From NCBI RefSeq assembly GCF_002211285.1, contig NZ_LOKX01000036.1, forward strand, positions 1-64,000: 64,000 bases of DNA, written 5' to 3'. A program made the position numbers and the translations under genes. Source of the stretch: Rhizobium sp. R635. GTDB lineage: Bacteria; Pseudomonadota; Alphaproteobacteria; Rhizobiales; Rhizobiaceae. Each line of letters begins with the position of its first letter. Positions within the stretch are counted from its first letter, which is position 1. The notes under the pieces were generated by a model. That model saw only the letters and a program-made list of their open reading frames with translations. It had not been told where the DNA came from and made no database searches. This document shows, one piece after another, positions 25,359 to 35,078 of the stretch.

Positions 25359-26870
25359 CTATCGGCGATTGAATTCGGGCGATGCCAGCACCAGCGTCAA
25401 TCCGCTGATCTTGTTCGGCGCCTGCGACACCACGCGGATCGTCTCGTCGCGCGCCGCATCGGCAAGCGTCGATTTCAGGAATTCGCGCGGATCTTCGTCT
25501 CGGCCGAACTGCGCCGAAGCCCGCCGTGCCCAGGCGAGCCGCTCGGCGAGCTGGCTGCCGGTGATCCAGGCGGAGAAACCTTCCTCGAAGCCGGCCGGGC
25601 TCGGCGGCAGCCAGGTCGGCTGGCCCATGCGTTTCAGCGCCCCCTGCCCCAGCGCCCGCGCCGTCCGGAAGGCCTTGAGCCGCTTGTCCCTCGCCTCGCC
25701 GGCCGGGTCCGTTGTGACAGGCGCTCCGGCCATGCCGGGCGTGTTCGCCGCCATGTCGCCCTCATCAGTGCCCTGCTGGTTGGCCGCCAGGAAGCTGCCG
25801 ACGACGCCGTTGACCGGCCCCGCATTCAGCGCCCGGAGACCCGCGACGACATAATCGAAAGGCTGGCGCGCCTTGGCGCCCTCGTCGCGCCAGGCGGCGG
25901 GATGGTCGAGCATGGCGGTGTAGACGGCGGTGAGATCGCCATCCGTCTTCTTCCAGGCCGCCGCCATGTCGGCCACCATGCCCTCATCGGGCTGGTCGGA
26001 GACGAAATGCACCGCCAGCTTGCGGCTGATATGCGCCGCCGTCTTTGGATGGACGGCGAGGTCGTCGAGCATGTCGAGATAATCGTCGCGCGAACGCTTG
26101 CGCCCGCCATAGCTGACGCCGAGCACCTCATGCGTGCCCGGCTCGGATATGCCAGGCCGGAAGACGATATCCATCTCCTTGCGGTCGACGGTGAGCCCGG
26201 TCAGCACCATGGCGGCCGCCGTCACATCCGCCTGGGTATAGCCGCTGCCGGCGCCGAGCGTGTGCAGCTCGAGCAGCTCCCGGCCGAGATTTTCGTTCAG
26301 CCCCTTGTTGCGCTTCATGCCGCCGGCCGAATCCGGCCCCAGCGAATCCGCCTGGTCGAGATAGATCAGCATGGCGGGATGGGCCGTGGCGTTGCGCAGG
26401 AGCTCGCCGAACTTGCCACCGATGAACGGCCGGATCGCCTCGGCTTCGTAAAGCGGCACGATGAGCCGCATCGGCAGGCTCTTATTGGCGCTGGTGGAGA
26501 AATGATCGGTCCAGAAGGTCGCCAGCCGCTCGTAAAAGCCATAGGGCGACAGCACCGCCTGCATCAGCCGCAGGTTTACGTCATGCTGGAACTGCTGCTG
26601 CGCCTGCTGCTGCACGCCCTTGCGCATCTCGCGCCGCGTGGGATCGTCGGTCACCGTCTTGGCGTCCTCGCGGATCTGCTTCAGCTGCGCCTGCAGGCTG
26701 AGGATCGCCCGGTGGCGCATGTCGGGGCCACCGAGCGGAAAATCCGGCGTCACCGCCACGCCCTCGGCGATCTGGCCGATCAGCTCATCCTTGCTCTGCG
26801 GCGGCGCCTCGTCCGGCCGCAAGCCATAACCAAAGCGGATCGCCGCCATCGTCGGGAAAGAGAGGCTCAT
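25359..26870 (-). CDS. DUF1800 family protein
   Basis: 503 residues, DUF1800: starts AAIRFGYGLRPDE, then FWTDHFSTSANK, NENLGRELLELHTLGAGSGY with YTQADVTAAAMVLTGLTVD, and KTAAHISRKLAVHFVSDQP. These are the conserved blocks of the family. No signal peptide is obvious, so it may stay inside or be exported with the Tat-dependent DUF1501 partner that follows it. First gene of the two-gene operon. Confidence 0.9.
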   Translation of the reverse strand: MSLSFPTMAAIRFGYGLRPDEAPPQSKDELIGQIAEGVAVTPDFPLGGPDMRHRAILSLQAQLKQIREDAKTVTDDPTRREMRKGVQQQAQQQFQHDVNLRLMQAVLSPYGFYERLATFWTDHFSTSANKSLPMRLIVPLYEAEAIRPFIGGKFGELLRNATAHPAMLIYLDQADSLGPDSAGGMKRNKGLNENLGRELLELHTLGAGSGYTQADVTAAAMVLTGLTVDRKEMDIVFRPGISEPGTHEVLGVSYGGRKRSRDDYLDMLDDLAVHPKTAAHISRKLAVHFVSDQPDEGMVADMAAAWKKTDGDLTAVYTAMLDHPAAWRDEGAKARQPFDYVVAGLRALNAGPVNGVVGSFLAANQQGTDEGDMAANTPGMAGAPVTTDPAGEARDKRLKAFRTARALGQGALKRMGQPTWLPPSPAGFEEGFSAWITGSQLAERLAWARRASAQFGRDEDPREFLKSTLADAARDETIRVVSQAPNKISGLTLVLASPEFNRR

Positions 26871-26980
26871 GGCCGGTCAACTCCTGATCACTAGTTGGTG
26901 ACAGGCTGACAGCGGATTCTGTAGGAAATGCGGCGTTATCTAGACATGGACGATTTGTAATGTATTGAAAAGCCTAAAGT

Positions 26981-27328
26981 TTACGCCCGGAAGATGAAGG
27001 ATGCTCCGATTGCGATGAGCGCGAAGCCGATCGCGTGGTTCCAGGTGAGGTTCTCGCCGAGCCAGAAGATCGAGAAACCGGAAAAGACGATCAGCGTGAT
27101 CACTTCCTGCATCGTCTTCAACTGCGCCGTCGTATAGACCGCCGAGCCGATGCGGTTGGCCGGCACCGCCAGGCAATATTCGAAAAACGCAATGCCCCAG
27201 CTGACGACGATGGCCAGAAAGATGGCGCTGCTCTTATGCTTGAGATGGCCGTACCAAGCAAAAGTCATGAAGATGTTGGAGGCAAATAGCATGACGACGG
27301 GCCAAACGGCTGCGGGAGAAAATGGCAT
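26981..27328 (-). CDS. DMT-superfamily small membrane protein (DUF486)
   Basis: 115 residues with four hydrophobic helices; typical DUF486 motifs FMTFAWYGHLKHKS, IAFFEYCLAVPANRIGS, QLKTMQEVITLIVF and FSIFWLGENLTWNHAIGFAL. Related to drug/metabolite transporters such as SMR proteins; substrate unknown. Confidence 0.9.
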   Translation of the reverse strand: MPFSPAAVWPVVMLFASNIFMTFAWYGHLKHKSSAIFLAIVVSWGIAFFEYCLAVPANRIGSAVYTTAQLKTMQEVITLIVFSGFSIFWLGENLTWNHAIGFALIAIGASFIFRA

Positions 27329-27498
27329 GGAGAATACTCGGGGCTATGGAGGGAATAGTTGATCCGGCGAGATGCCGGCGCGCCCTTACCTAGCACGCCA
27401 TCGTTCGGCGGCAAGTCCCCGGAAGCAGAGAGGCCGGCGGCAGCGCCTCAGACATCAGGCTGCTGACAAACCGCTGCAAAACTCGCGACGTCATCCCA

Positions 27499-27595
27499 GG
27501 CCTTGTGCCGAGGATCTGCACACGTCAAATAAGCATCTGAAAATAAACGATTTACTGCCAAGAAATTACCGTGGTCAGATGCTCGGCACAAGGCC
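27499..27595. repeat. Inverted repeat GGCCTTGTGCCGAG
   Basis: GGCCTTGTGCCGAG (27499-27512) and its exact complement CTCGGCACAAGGCC (27582-27595) flank a 69-bp AT-rich spacer. It belongs to the intergenic palindromes common in rhizobia. No gene is seen in 27329-27665. Confidence 0.7.
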
Positions 27596-27665
27596 GAGCA
27601 TGACGGAAGAGACCTCGTCGGAGGCCGGCGACACCTGCCACCGGCCTCTTGAACCACAGGCCGCG

Positions 27666-28916
27666 CTAGATTCGCATCGCGCCATGCGGTTCTTCGGCCT
27701 CCTCCCTGCCGAAGCGGACATCCTTTTTCTCGTAGCCGAAGCCGGCGAGCACGGCGACGACGAGCGCCACCACGGCCGCGACGATCAGCAGCGCAAAGGC
27801 ATAATCGCCATCCCAGCGGGCGGCGAGGCCCGCCTGCAGCGTCGCATTGCCCGAGGCGAGCAGGTTGCCGAGCTGGTAGGCGAAGCCGGGAAAGGTGCCG
27901 CGCACCTCGTCCGGCGACAGCTCGTTTAGATGCACCGGCACGATGCCCCAGGCGCCCTGGACGAAGAACTGCATCAGGAAGGCGCCGATGGCGAGCAGCA
28001 CCGGTCCCGGCGCGTAGGCCCAGAGCGGCGCGACGGGCACGGCGATCAGCGCGGCCGTGACGATCGCCCGCTTGCGGCCGATCCGCTGCGACAGCGCCCC
28101 GAAGAACAGCCCGCCGCAGATCGCCCCGATATTATAGACGATGGCGATGGCGCCGACCGTATAGCTCGAATAATTGCGCTGGGTTTCGAGGAAAGTCGGA
28201 TAGATATCCTGCGTGCCGTGGCTGAAGAAATTGAACGCCGTCATCAGCAGCACCGCCCAGAGGAACAGCGGAATGTTTTCGCGCAGCACCGTCAGGAACG
28301 GCCGGCGCCCCGCGCCCTGCCGCTTCAGGAAGGCCGGGCTCTCCTCGACATTGCGCCTGATGTAGAGCACCAGCAGCGCCGGCAGCGCGCCGACGAAAAA
28401 CATGCCGCGCCAGCCGATGACGGGGAAAAGCAGGAAAAACACGACCGAGGCGATGAGATAGCCCGAGGGATAGCCCGCCTGCAGGATACCGGAAACGATG
28501 CCGCGGCTCTCCTCCGGCACCGTCTCCATCACGAGCGAAGCGCCGACGCCCCATTCGCCGCCCATGGCGATGCCGTAAAGCGCCCGGAGCACCAGGAACA
28601 TGGTGAGGCCGGTGGAGAAGCCGGTCAGGAATTCGAACAGAGAATAGAGCAGCACGTCGGCCATCAGTGTAATGCGCCGCCCGTATCGGTCGGCCGCCAG
28701 CCCGAAGATCAGCGCGCCGAGCGCCCGCATCGCAAGCGTCAGGAAGATCGCCACCGAAACGGCGGGGACGTCGGTGTGGAATTCCTCGGCGATATATTTG
28801 AGAACGAAGACGAGAATGAAGAAATCGAAAGCATCGAGCGTCCAGCCGAGATAGCTGGCAATGACGGTGTTGCGCTGCTGCGGCGTCAGCAGGCGCAGGC
28901 TTTCCAAAGCGGACAT
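27666..28916 (-). CDS. MFS carboxylate transporter, SHS-like
   Basis: 416 residues with about 12 helices. Motifs: SYLGWTLDAFDFFILVFVL in helix 1, motif A GLAADRYGRRITLM, GGEWGVGASLVMETVP before helix 5, and RIGRKRAIV in the repeated half. The pattern is that of sialic/lactate (SHS) and related carboxylate:proton symporters; exact substrate unknown. Start ATG 28916 has a perfect GGAGGAATT ribosome site; a start at 29057 would add unconserved sequence. Confidence 0.87.
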   Translation of the reverse strand: MSALESLRLLTPQQRNTVIASYLGWTLDAFDFFILVFVLKYIAEEFHTDVPAVSVAIFLTLAMRALGALIFGLAADRYGRRITLMADVLLYSLFEFLTGFSTGLTMFLVLRALYGIAMGGEWGVGASLVMETVPEESRGIVSGILQAGYPSGYLIASVVFFLLFPVIGWRGMFFVGALPALLVLYIRRNVEESPAFLKRQGAGRRPFLTVLRENIPLFLWAVLLMTAFNFFSHGTQDIYPTFLETQRNYSSYTVGAIAIVYNIGAICGGLFFGALSQRIGRKRAIVTAALIAVPVAPLWAYAPGPVLLAIGAFLMQFFVQGAWGIVPVHLNELSPDEVRGTFPGFAYQLGNLLASGNATLQAGLAARWDGDYAFALLIVAAVVALVVAVLAGFGYEKKDVRFGREEAEEPHGAMRI

Positions 28917-29170
28917 CTGAATTCCTCCGTCCGAAAGCGGCGGCGAGGCGGGGCAATTCCGGATGCCGTCGGAAGGGGTGCCCGAAACGGGCGGGTTGCG
29001 GCTGTCGCGGCTGCGGTTGTGAGGGAAGGATTGCGCAGCCGGAGACAGCGAAAACAACGTCAGCGATATCAGCCTCGTTCCATCACATTGGCCGTGATGG
29101 GAGCGGCATTCCGTCGCGGCTCAAGCAAGGCAGCGCTGCTAACCCGAAAGCTGGGCACCTCCCAGCCTTC

Positions 29171-29971
29171 TCACACCACCCTGCCCCGGCACGCCCACGC
29201 AACGGACGCGAACGACCGCGGCCCATCGGGCTCGCCCGCCTCGTAAGCCGCCCTGAGGGCGGCATCGACCGCCTTTCTCTTGCCCGGCTCCAGCCCTGCC
29301 ACATACTTGCCGAGCGGCCCCTCGCCGGCGGCGATCGGTCCCCAATAGTCGTCGAAAGAGAGGTAATCCATCCGGATCAGGAGCGACGTCTCCTCGACGT
29401 CGGCAAGTCCCTGCGCGATGAAGCTTTGCTTCATCTCCCCCGGCCGCATCATCGGCTGGAAACAATATTTCCGGCGCAACGGCAGCGCATTCTCATCGAG
29501 CATGACGACCGTATCCCACATCATCCGCATGCCCGACATGCCGCCGTAATGGTCCCAGACGGCGGCGGCGACCACGCCGCCGGGCCGCACGACACGCGCC
29601 ATCTCGGCCACCGCCTTATCAGCCTCCGGCACGAAATGCAGCATGAGCAGCGATATCGCCCTGTCGAAGCGATCATTCTCGAAGGGCAGCGCACAGGCAT
29701 CCGCCTGCCGGATCGTGATCCTGGGATCGGTGTTGCGCGCCTGCGCCGCCGCGACGAATACCGGCGAATAGTCGATCGCGGCAATCTCCCGCAGGCCGGG
29801 CTTTTCCGCCAGCGTGAATGCCAGGCTGCCGGTGCCGCAACCGACATCGAGCACCCGATCTCCATCCGCAAGCCCCGCGAAATCGATCAGCATCGGCGCC
29901 AGCCTTCGGCTCCAGCGCCCCATCAGCCGCTCATAACCATCGGCACTTTCGACATTGAAACTCGACGGCAT
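29171..29971 (-). CDS. Class I SAM-dependent methyltransferase
   Basis: 266 residues. Rossmann motif I VLDVGCGTGSLAF, motif II AAIDYSPVFV, motif III QADACALPFENDRFD and post-motif MARVVRPGGVVAAAVW, the UbiE/MenG-like group. Start ATG 29971 follows GGAGG at ideal spacing. The methyl acceptor is unknown. Confidence 0.88.
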   Translation of the reverse strand: MPSSFNVESADGYERLMGRWSRRLAPMLIDFAGLADGDRVLDVGCGTGSLAFTLAEKPGLREIAAIDYSPVFVAAAQARNTDPRITIRQADACALPFENDRFDRAISLLMLHFVPEADKAVAEMARVVRPGGVVAAAVWDHYGGMSGMRMMWDTVVMLDENALPLRRKYCFQPMMRPGEMKQSFIAQGLADVEETSLLIRMDYLSFDDYWGPIAAGEGPLGKYVAGLEPGKRKAVDAALRAAYEAGEPDGPRSFASVAWACRGRVV

Positions 29972-30117
29972 CGAAGCCTCCCCGTTCAAGGACCATGTCT
30001 GCGCCTATGATTATGGTTCCGCGCGGCACTCGTCGCAAGCAGGGCGCCGGACCAGATTGAGAGTAACATGATGGATTTGTCGTGGATCAGAGAAGATTAC
30101 CGCCGCGCCGACCTTGC

Positions 30118-30372
30118 TCACCGCCAGAGGAAATCCGGCCCCGTGCTTTGCGAGGTCAGCTTGAGCGTCCCATCGGGCTGAACGACATAGGTCTCGAAGA
30201 CGCGGTAGCCGAACGCGCCGAGAAAAGTGTGCTGGACCACCATTCCCGGGCGATAGGGCGAATGGATGGTCTTGCCGCCATAGGTGAGACTGTCCGGGAG
30301 CGCCTGCGGCTCGCCGGCAGTGCCGGCGCAGGCGGTGAGGGCGAAGAAAACGGCAATGAGCGCATGCTTCAT
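30118..30372 (-). CDS. Small predicted lipoprotein
   Basis: 84 residues: signal MKHALIAVFFALTAC with lipobox LTAC, then a short beta-rich domain (HTFLGAFGYRVFETYVVQPD). Probably anchored in the outer membrane. Unknown function. Confidence 0.65.
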   Translation of the reverse strand: MKHALIAVFFALTACAGTAGEPQALPDSLTYGGKTIHSPYRPGMVVQHTFLGAFGYRVFETYVVQPDGTLKLTSQSTGPDFLWR

Positions 30373-30426
30373 CCCAAGCGTCTCCTCCCGATGACAAGGG
30401 TAAGGGAAGAATACGACTTTGTTCGC

Positions 30427-30804
30427 TCAGAATACAGCGTTCCTGCCTTCGTAATCTCCGCGAAGCGCCTGCGCCCGCGAGAGCGCCCCGGCGATCCTCT
30501 CGTCGGTGAAGGGCTTGCCGATCACGTCGACGGCGCCTTCGATGCCGTTTCCGACGCTTTCCGGACTGCCGGTAACGAAGATGACGTCGACGCCGTAACG
30601 GTCGATCAGCCGGCGGGCGAGTTGCGCGCCGCTGAGCCCGTCGGAAAGGCTGAGATCGACGAGCGCGACATCGCTTCGCGGGGCATAGGCCAGCGCCTGC
30701 TCGATCGTCGAAACCGGCCCGACGGTCTGGTGGCCGGCATCCTGCGCGATGCGCTCGAGTTCCAAGGCGATGAAGTTCTCGTCTTCAACGATCATCACTT
30801 TCAT
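30427..30804 (-). CDS. Single-domain response regulator
   Basis: 125 residues, receiver only. Acidic pair in MIVEDENFIALE, phospho-Asp in VALVDLSLSDGLSG, Thr in IFVTGSPE and Lys in VIGKPFTDE: all functional residues are present. Free-standing receivers of this type are partners of HWE/HisKA_2 kinases such as the one at 11.8 kb, though no physical link is shown here. Confidence 0.9.
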   Translation of the reverse strand: MKVMIVEDENFIALELERIAQDAGHQTVGPVSTIEQALAYAPRSDVALVDLSLSDGLSGAQLARRLIDRYGVDVIFVTGSPESVGNGIEGAVDVIGKPFTDERIAGALSRAQALRGDYEGRNAVF

Positions 30805-31072
30805 GGATCATCCTCCTCCCATGAACAAGCAGGCCGCCGGTCACACCGCCGGTAACCCATACAACGCAACTTCCCCTCGAATGTTTCCAATCCAAAAGAC
30901 ATGCGTGCAGAAATAGTAACCGAGTTCTTGCGTCATCGGCGCGACCGCCCGATGCATGCCTCGAACACCGTTCAGACGCGAAAGTTCCAGCCGCGAGACA
31001 GCGGACCCGCCCTTCTTCACGCACTTTCAGGGATATAAGGTTGAGCGCTAGGGCAGTCAGCCTGCCCGCTCA

Positions 31073-31432
31073 TTAGTCCTTATCGAGGAACCAGCGGATG
31101 GCGGCATCGTTCCGGCATCGGGAAAGCGGCAATTGCCGCACGGAATGGATGCGGCTGATCCCCCCCTCGCCGTCCGTTTCCACGTCCATGCAGGCGCAGC
31201 CATAGCCGTGCGTGGCATAGGTGTAGACATATTCGCCGGTCGTAAGGTCGGGAATCTTGTCCATTCCCTCGGCCTTGTAGCCGCTGCCATTCTCCATGAT
31301 GGTCCAGCCGCCACTGGCATCCATGAGCGACCAGTTCCGCGTCGAGGGATTGTCCAGCCAGCCGCAGCGCCTTTCGGCATGCGCCGCCGCGGGTGCGAGA
31401 AGCATCATCAAAACAACCGCGTGCAATCTCAT
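31073..31432 (-). CDS. Secreted DUF4087 family protein
   Basis: 119 residues. Signal peptide ends PAAAHA-E. The mature part CGWLDNPSTRNWSLMDASGG continues with WTIM, GYKAEGMDKIP and YGCACMDVE, matching DUF4087. Cysteines (Cys in RRCGW, CAC, SRC) probably form disulphides. Start ATG 31432 follows GGAGGGG. Confidence 0.8.
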   Translation of the reverse strand: MRLHAVVLMMLLAPAAAHAERRCGWLDNPSTRNWSLMDASGGWTIMENGSGYKAEGMDKIPDLTTGEYVYTYATHGYGCACMDVETDGEGGISRIHSVRQLPLSRCRNDAAIRWFLDKD

Positions 31433-31619
31433 TATCAACCCCTCCGCCTCGCCGGCCACTATGCATGGTCGGTGGCCGGCAAGGCAACGGGGGTAATCCA
31501 GGTCTCGATCATCGCGCCAACTCTACCCAGCCACTTTCCTTTAAAGGCGTGTCGTGTGGCACACCCATCCCGAAACGCACAACCGCATTATAAAGCAACG
31601 GGCTGATCCTGAACCCCAC

Positions 31620-32408
31620 TCAAGATTTCCCCTTGGCGCTTTCCTCCCGGAACGCCGCCTCGCCGACATCTGAGACTTCGACCCATTTCTTGTCCGGCGC
31701 GGCATCGGCAACATAACTGTCGTGCCAATTCCACCATTTGTAGGTCGGCGTCTGCGGATAGCCCTCGGGCGAATCCTCCCAGACCTCCTGGCGGCCGAGC
31801 GGCGTGATGTCGAGATAGTTCCAGGTGCCGCCCATCTGCTCGTCGCCGCGATTGTTGACGAAATAAGTGCGGAAGATGCGATCGCCGTCGCGGTAGAACA
31901 CATTGGTGCCGTGCCATTCGTCGACGCCGAAATCATTGTCGAAACCGTCGGTGATCGTCACCCAGGGCATCGTCCAGCCCATCCGCGCCTTCAGCCCGGC
32001 GATATCGGCCTGCGGCGCGCGCGAGGCGAAGACCAGGGTGGTGTCGCGGGCGTTGAGATGGGCGACATGGGCGACCTGATCCGCCACCATCGAGCAGCCG
32101 CGGCAGGCCTGCTCGGGCCAGCCGAAGACGCCGGGCTCGTAGAAGGCGCGGTAGACGATGAGCTGCCGCCGCCCCTCGAACAGATCGAGCAGGCTCATCC
32201 GGCCCTGCGGGCCTTCGAAGACATAGTTCTTCTCGACCGCCATCCACGGCATGCGCCGCCGCTCGGCGGCAAGCGCGTCGCGGGCGCGGCTCTGGGCCTT
32301 CTCCTTCACCAGAAGCTGCTTGTGGGCCGTCTCCCAGGCCTGCTGCGACACGACGGGCGGCGTCTGCATGGGCTGCCCGCCCTTTCCATTCTGAACTGTT
32401 GCAGTCAT
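31620..32408 (-). CDS. DUF899 thioredoxin-like protein
   Basis: 262 residues, DUF899 family. Typical segments: RRMPWMAVEKNYVFEGP, a CxxC in EQACRGCSMVAD, HLNARDTTLVFASRAP, FGVDEWHGTNVFYRDGD and C-terminal YKWWNWHDSY. The thioredoxin-like fold with CxxC suggests a redox role. Cytosolic. Confidence 0.9.
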   Translation of the reverse strand: MTATVQNGKGGQPMQTPPVVSQQAWETAHKQLLVKEKAQSRARDALAAERRRMPWMAVEKNYVFEGPQGRMSLLDLFEGRRQLIVYRAFYEPGVFGWPEQACRGCSMVADQVAHVAHLNARDTTLVFASRAPQADIAGLKARMGWTMPWVTITDGFDNDFGVDEWHGTNVFYRDGDRIFRTYFVNNRGDEQMGGTWNYLDITPLGRQEVWEDSPEGYPQTPTYKWWNWHDSYVADAAPDKKWVEVSDVGEAAFREESAKGKS

Positions 32409-32627
32409 CGCTTCGATCTCCTTAGTGGGGCGAATTCCCGCGCCTCCATCATTGAAGCCGGTTCATCGCGCATTGGTCGGAGATAGTTTCGCAGCTGGCG
32501 TTGCACAGTGGGAGTAACAAGTGTGACCGGCAATGCACGTGCAGACGCCACCGAGCCAACACAAGAGTTGCCAAAAGCCGCGGACTGACGGAAGCTTCCC
32601 TCACCCATTGGCGATGGATCGCTCGAC

Positions 32628-33398
32628 ATGACGACAGAATCCACTTTCACCGAGACTACAAGACACGGCAGCGCCAGGATCTGCCGCGGCTGCTGGGATC
32701 AGATGCACATGCCGATCCCGATCGGCGGCCCGCTGGCGCTTCCCTTCCGCGCCTTCGGCATCACCCGCAGCAAGATGAATCCGGACATCTGCACGATCTG
32801 CGAGCGCTCTTTCCAATATGTGAAGAAGCAGCGCCAGATCACGGTCGACGCCACCATCCTGTTCGCCGACATCAGGGGCTTTACCGATCTTTCCGAGCGC
32901 ATCGAGGCCGCGCGCCTGAGCGAAATCGTCAGCCAGTTCCAGGATCGCTGCGCCCAGGCGATCTGGGCGCATGACGGCATCGTCAACAAGCAGATGGGCG
33001 ACGGCCTGATGGCGATCTTCAATTTTCCGATCGTCCGCAAGGATCATGCGAGCGCCGCGATCTTGGCCGCGCGGGAGATCCAGCGAAACTGCGCCGCGGC
33101 CCTGAACGGCCTGGCGCCCGCCGCCCTGCCCGGCCGCACCTTGGGCGTCGGCGTCGGCATCCATTCCGGCGAGGTCCAGATCGGCGAATTCTCCAGCTTC
33201 CGCAGCGATTTCACCGCAATCGGCGGCGTGGTCAACCAGGCCGCCCGGCTGGAATCCCAGGCTGCGGCGGGCGAGATCCTGGTCTCGGCGGAAACGGCGG
33301 CCGAGGCGCCCGAGCTGACGGACGGCGCCGAAGCGCGCATGCTGTCCCTGAAGGGCATCGAGCAGCCGGTGCAGGCGCGCGTGCTGGTCAAGCGCTGA
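32628..33398 (+). CDS. Class III adenylate/guanylate cyclase with Cys-rich N-terminus
   Basis: 256 residues. The first 65 residues have CRGCW and CTICE pairs, a likely zinc or iron ribbon, followed by the cyclase domain: ILFADIRGFTDLSE and KQMGDGLMAIF supply the two metal-binding Asp, and DFTAIGGVVNQAARLES is the conserved dimer-face block. The Lys before MGD fits ATP as substrate. It is soluble, so regulation may come through the metal-binding head. Start ATG 32628. Confidence 0.85.
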   Translation: MTTESTFTETTRHGSARICRGCWDQMHMPIPIGGPLALPFRAFGITRSKMNPDICTICERSFQYVKKQRQITVDATILFADIRGFTDLSERIEAARLSEIVSQFQDRCAQAIWAHDGIVNKQMGDGLMAIFNFPIVRKDHASAAILAAREIQRNCAAALNGLAPAALPGRTLGVGVGIHSGEVQIGEFSSFRSDFTAIGGVVNQAARLESQAAAGEILVSAETAAEAPELTDGAEARMLSLKGIEQPVQARVLVKR

Positions 33399-33551
33399 GC
33401 GACGGCGCTGCGGCCTTCTTCGAAGCATCTCCAGGCTAACAGCCGCGGTTTCTCATCCTGTGATTGCCGAAAACATCGGATTGCAAGCCGATTAATCCTC
33501 CCGAAACGAAGATTGCTTATCTCTATGCCACTTCAATCGTGGGGGAATCTC

Positions 33552-34007
33552 ATGGGCAGTTTTTCTTTGTGACACTGGTTGATCCTGTTGATCGTGATCG
33601 TCGTGCCGGTGATCTTCATCTTCAGAAAGCCGCCGGCCGGGCCGAACCGCTTCGGCGGACTGGCGCAGCCCATGGGTTTCGGCCAGGCGATCGGCAGCTA
33701 TTTCAAGAACTACGTGACCTTCCGCGGCAGGGCGAGCCGATCGGAGTTCTGGTATTCGACGCTCTTCGTCGCTCTCGTCGCCATCGCCTTATACCTCGTG
33801 GATCGCAGCCAAACCTTGAACCATATATGGTCGCTGGCCACGTTTCTTCCGTCGATCGCCATGGCCAGCCGACGCTTTCACGACGTCAACCGAAGCGGAT
33901 GGCACCAGCTTCTCGGACTATTGTTTCCCATCGGAACGATTGCCACTCTCGTATGGTACTGCAAAGCGCCCCGGGCGGATCATTCCAGAGAAAGCGTCTT
34001 TGCTTGA
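33552..34007 (+). pseudogene. DUF805 membrane protein gene with in-frame TGA at codon 7
   Basis: From ATG 33552 (ribosome site GGGGGAA 33541-33547) the reading is MGSFSL-stop-HWLILLIVIVV and on through a DUF805 protein: FKNYVTFRGRASRSEFWYS, ASRRFHDVNRSGWHQLL, ending 34007. DUF805 proteins commonly begin with MGSFSIWHW, so the stop replaces a Trp: TGG to TGA at 33570-33572. The remainder is intact, so loss is recent or an artefact, or translation restarts at TTG 33579 just after the stop and gives a protein missing nine residues. Confidence 0.75.
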
Positions 34008-34099
34008 GCATAGCGTGAGGACGGTTCTTGCGGGTTGAGAGCGTTGCCCCGTTGAGGCAGGATGCCGTCATCGAATAGAGACAGGATGGACCGACCATC

Positions 34100-34501
34100 A
34101 TGCTGACGGGCTCATGTCATTGCGGCAAGGCGAGCTGGGCGCTCGAAGGCGATCCCGGCTCGATTACCGCGTGCAATTGCACGCTCTGCAGGCGCTACGG
34201 CACCCTCTGGGCCTACGACTATGAAGGAGAGCGCATCACCCTCAGCGGCGAGACCGCCTCCTACACCCGCGCCGGCAAGGACAACCCGTCGCTCGAAATA
34301 TTGTTCTGCCCGACCTGCGCCTGCGTGCTCAGTTGGCGCAGCCTGCGCCTGCAAAAGGAAGGCCGCCGCCGCATGGCCGTCAACCTGCGGCTTGCGCCGC
34401 CGGATCTCGTCGCCGACCTGCCGATCGACCATTTCGATGGGCTAGACACGTTCGACGACCTTCCCTCCGACGGGCGCTGCGTGCGGGATCTCTGGTTTTG
34501 A
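34100..34501 (+). CDS. GFA/Mss4-fold zinc protein
   Basis: 133 residues of the glutathione-dependent formaldehyde-activating (GFA) family: zinc ligands in GSCHCGKASW, CNCTLCRRYG and FCPTCACVLSW. Members are zinc-binding and may bind glutathione adducts; the activity is not certain from sequence. Start ATG 34100. Confidence 0.9.
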   Translation: MLTGSCHCGKASWALEGDPGSITACNCTLCRRYGTLWAYDYEGERITLSGETASYTRAGKDNPSLEILFCPTCACVLSWRSLRLQKEGRRRMAVNLRLAPPDLVADLPIDHFDGLDTFDDLPSDGRCVRDLWF

Positions 34502-34561
34502 CGGCGTGATGCCGCCGCATGACGCGCGGATAAGGCAGGGCCACTGCCTTGTCCTGAGAGT

Positions 34562-34849
34562 TCAAAACCGAGCTTCCGTCCCATCCCCATCATCATTGAT
34601 CGCCACACCAGCCTCCAGCGCCGCCAGGATGAAAGCCTGCCGCACAGTCTCGGCCGGCATGCGCCCGGCGAGCCAGGCCCGGCAGAAATCGACCGCCCTC
34701 TGCTGATGGACGCCGCCGTGGATCGGCCAGTCGGAAACGAGTGCGTAAAGCGCATCCTGCGGTGAGCGGAGAACCAGCCGTTCGCCGGTATCAAGATCGA
34801 TCGAGATCGGTTTTTTCCAGAAGGCGGAATGGTCGCTAATGGCAGTCAC
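34562..34849 (-). CDS. DUF982 family protein
   Basis: 95 residues of the rhizobia-enriched DUF982 family: begins with FWKKPISIDLDTGERLVLRS, then ALYALVSDWPIHGG and AVDFCRAWLAGR. Small cytosolic protein, unknown role, many paralogues in Rhizobium genomes. Confidence 0.88.
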   Translation of the reverse strand: MTAISDHSAFWKKPISIDLDTGERLVLRSPQDALYALVSDWPIHGGVHQQRAVDFCRAWLAGRMPAETVRQAFILAALEAGVAINDDGDGTEARF

Positions 34850-35078
34850 ACCCGAAACTGAAATGACGGGAGACTAACGGCTGAGGGCCGATGCCGGTTC
34901 CCGCGCTCAGGAGAGCCTCATCCTGAGGTGCGCCGAAGGGGCCTCGAAGGACGAGGCGGGTGCTCCGCCCGTCATCCACCAGCCGGCCAATTGTTGAGCC
35001 AATCCGAACGATTCATTCGTTTCCCTTTTGTACTCTTTGCCTCTTCCCTTTCGCGCTGACTCTCTCCATATTCGCGCC

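Noticed and set aside
30785..31024. Short open frame upstream of the response regulator
   Set aside because: No ribosome site, odd composition, overlaps the regulator's start region.
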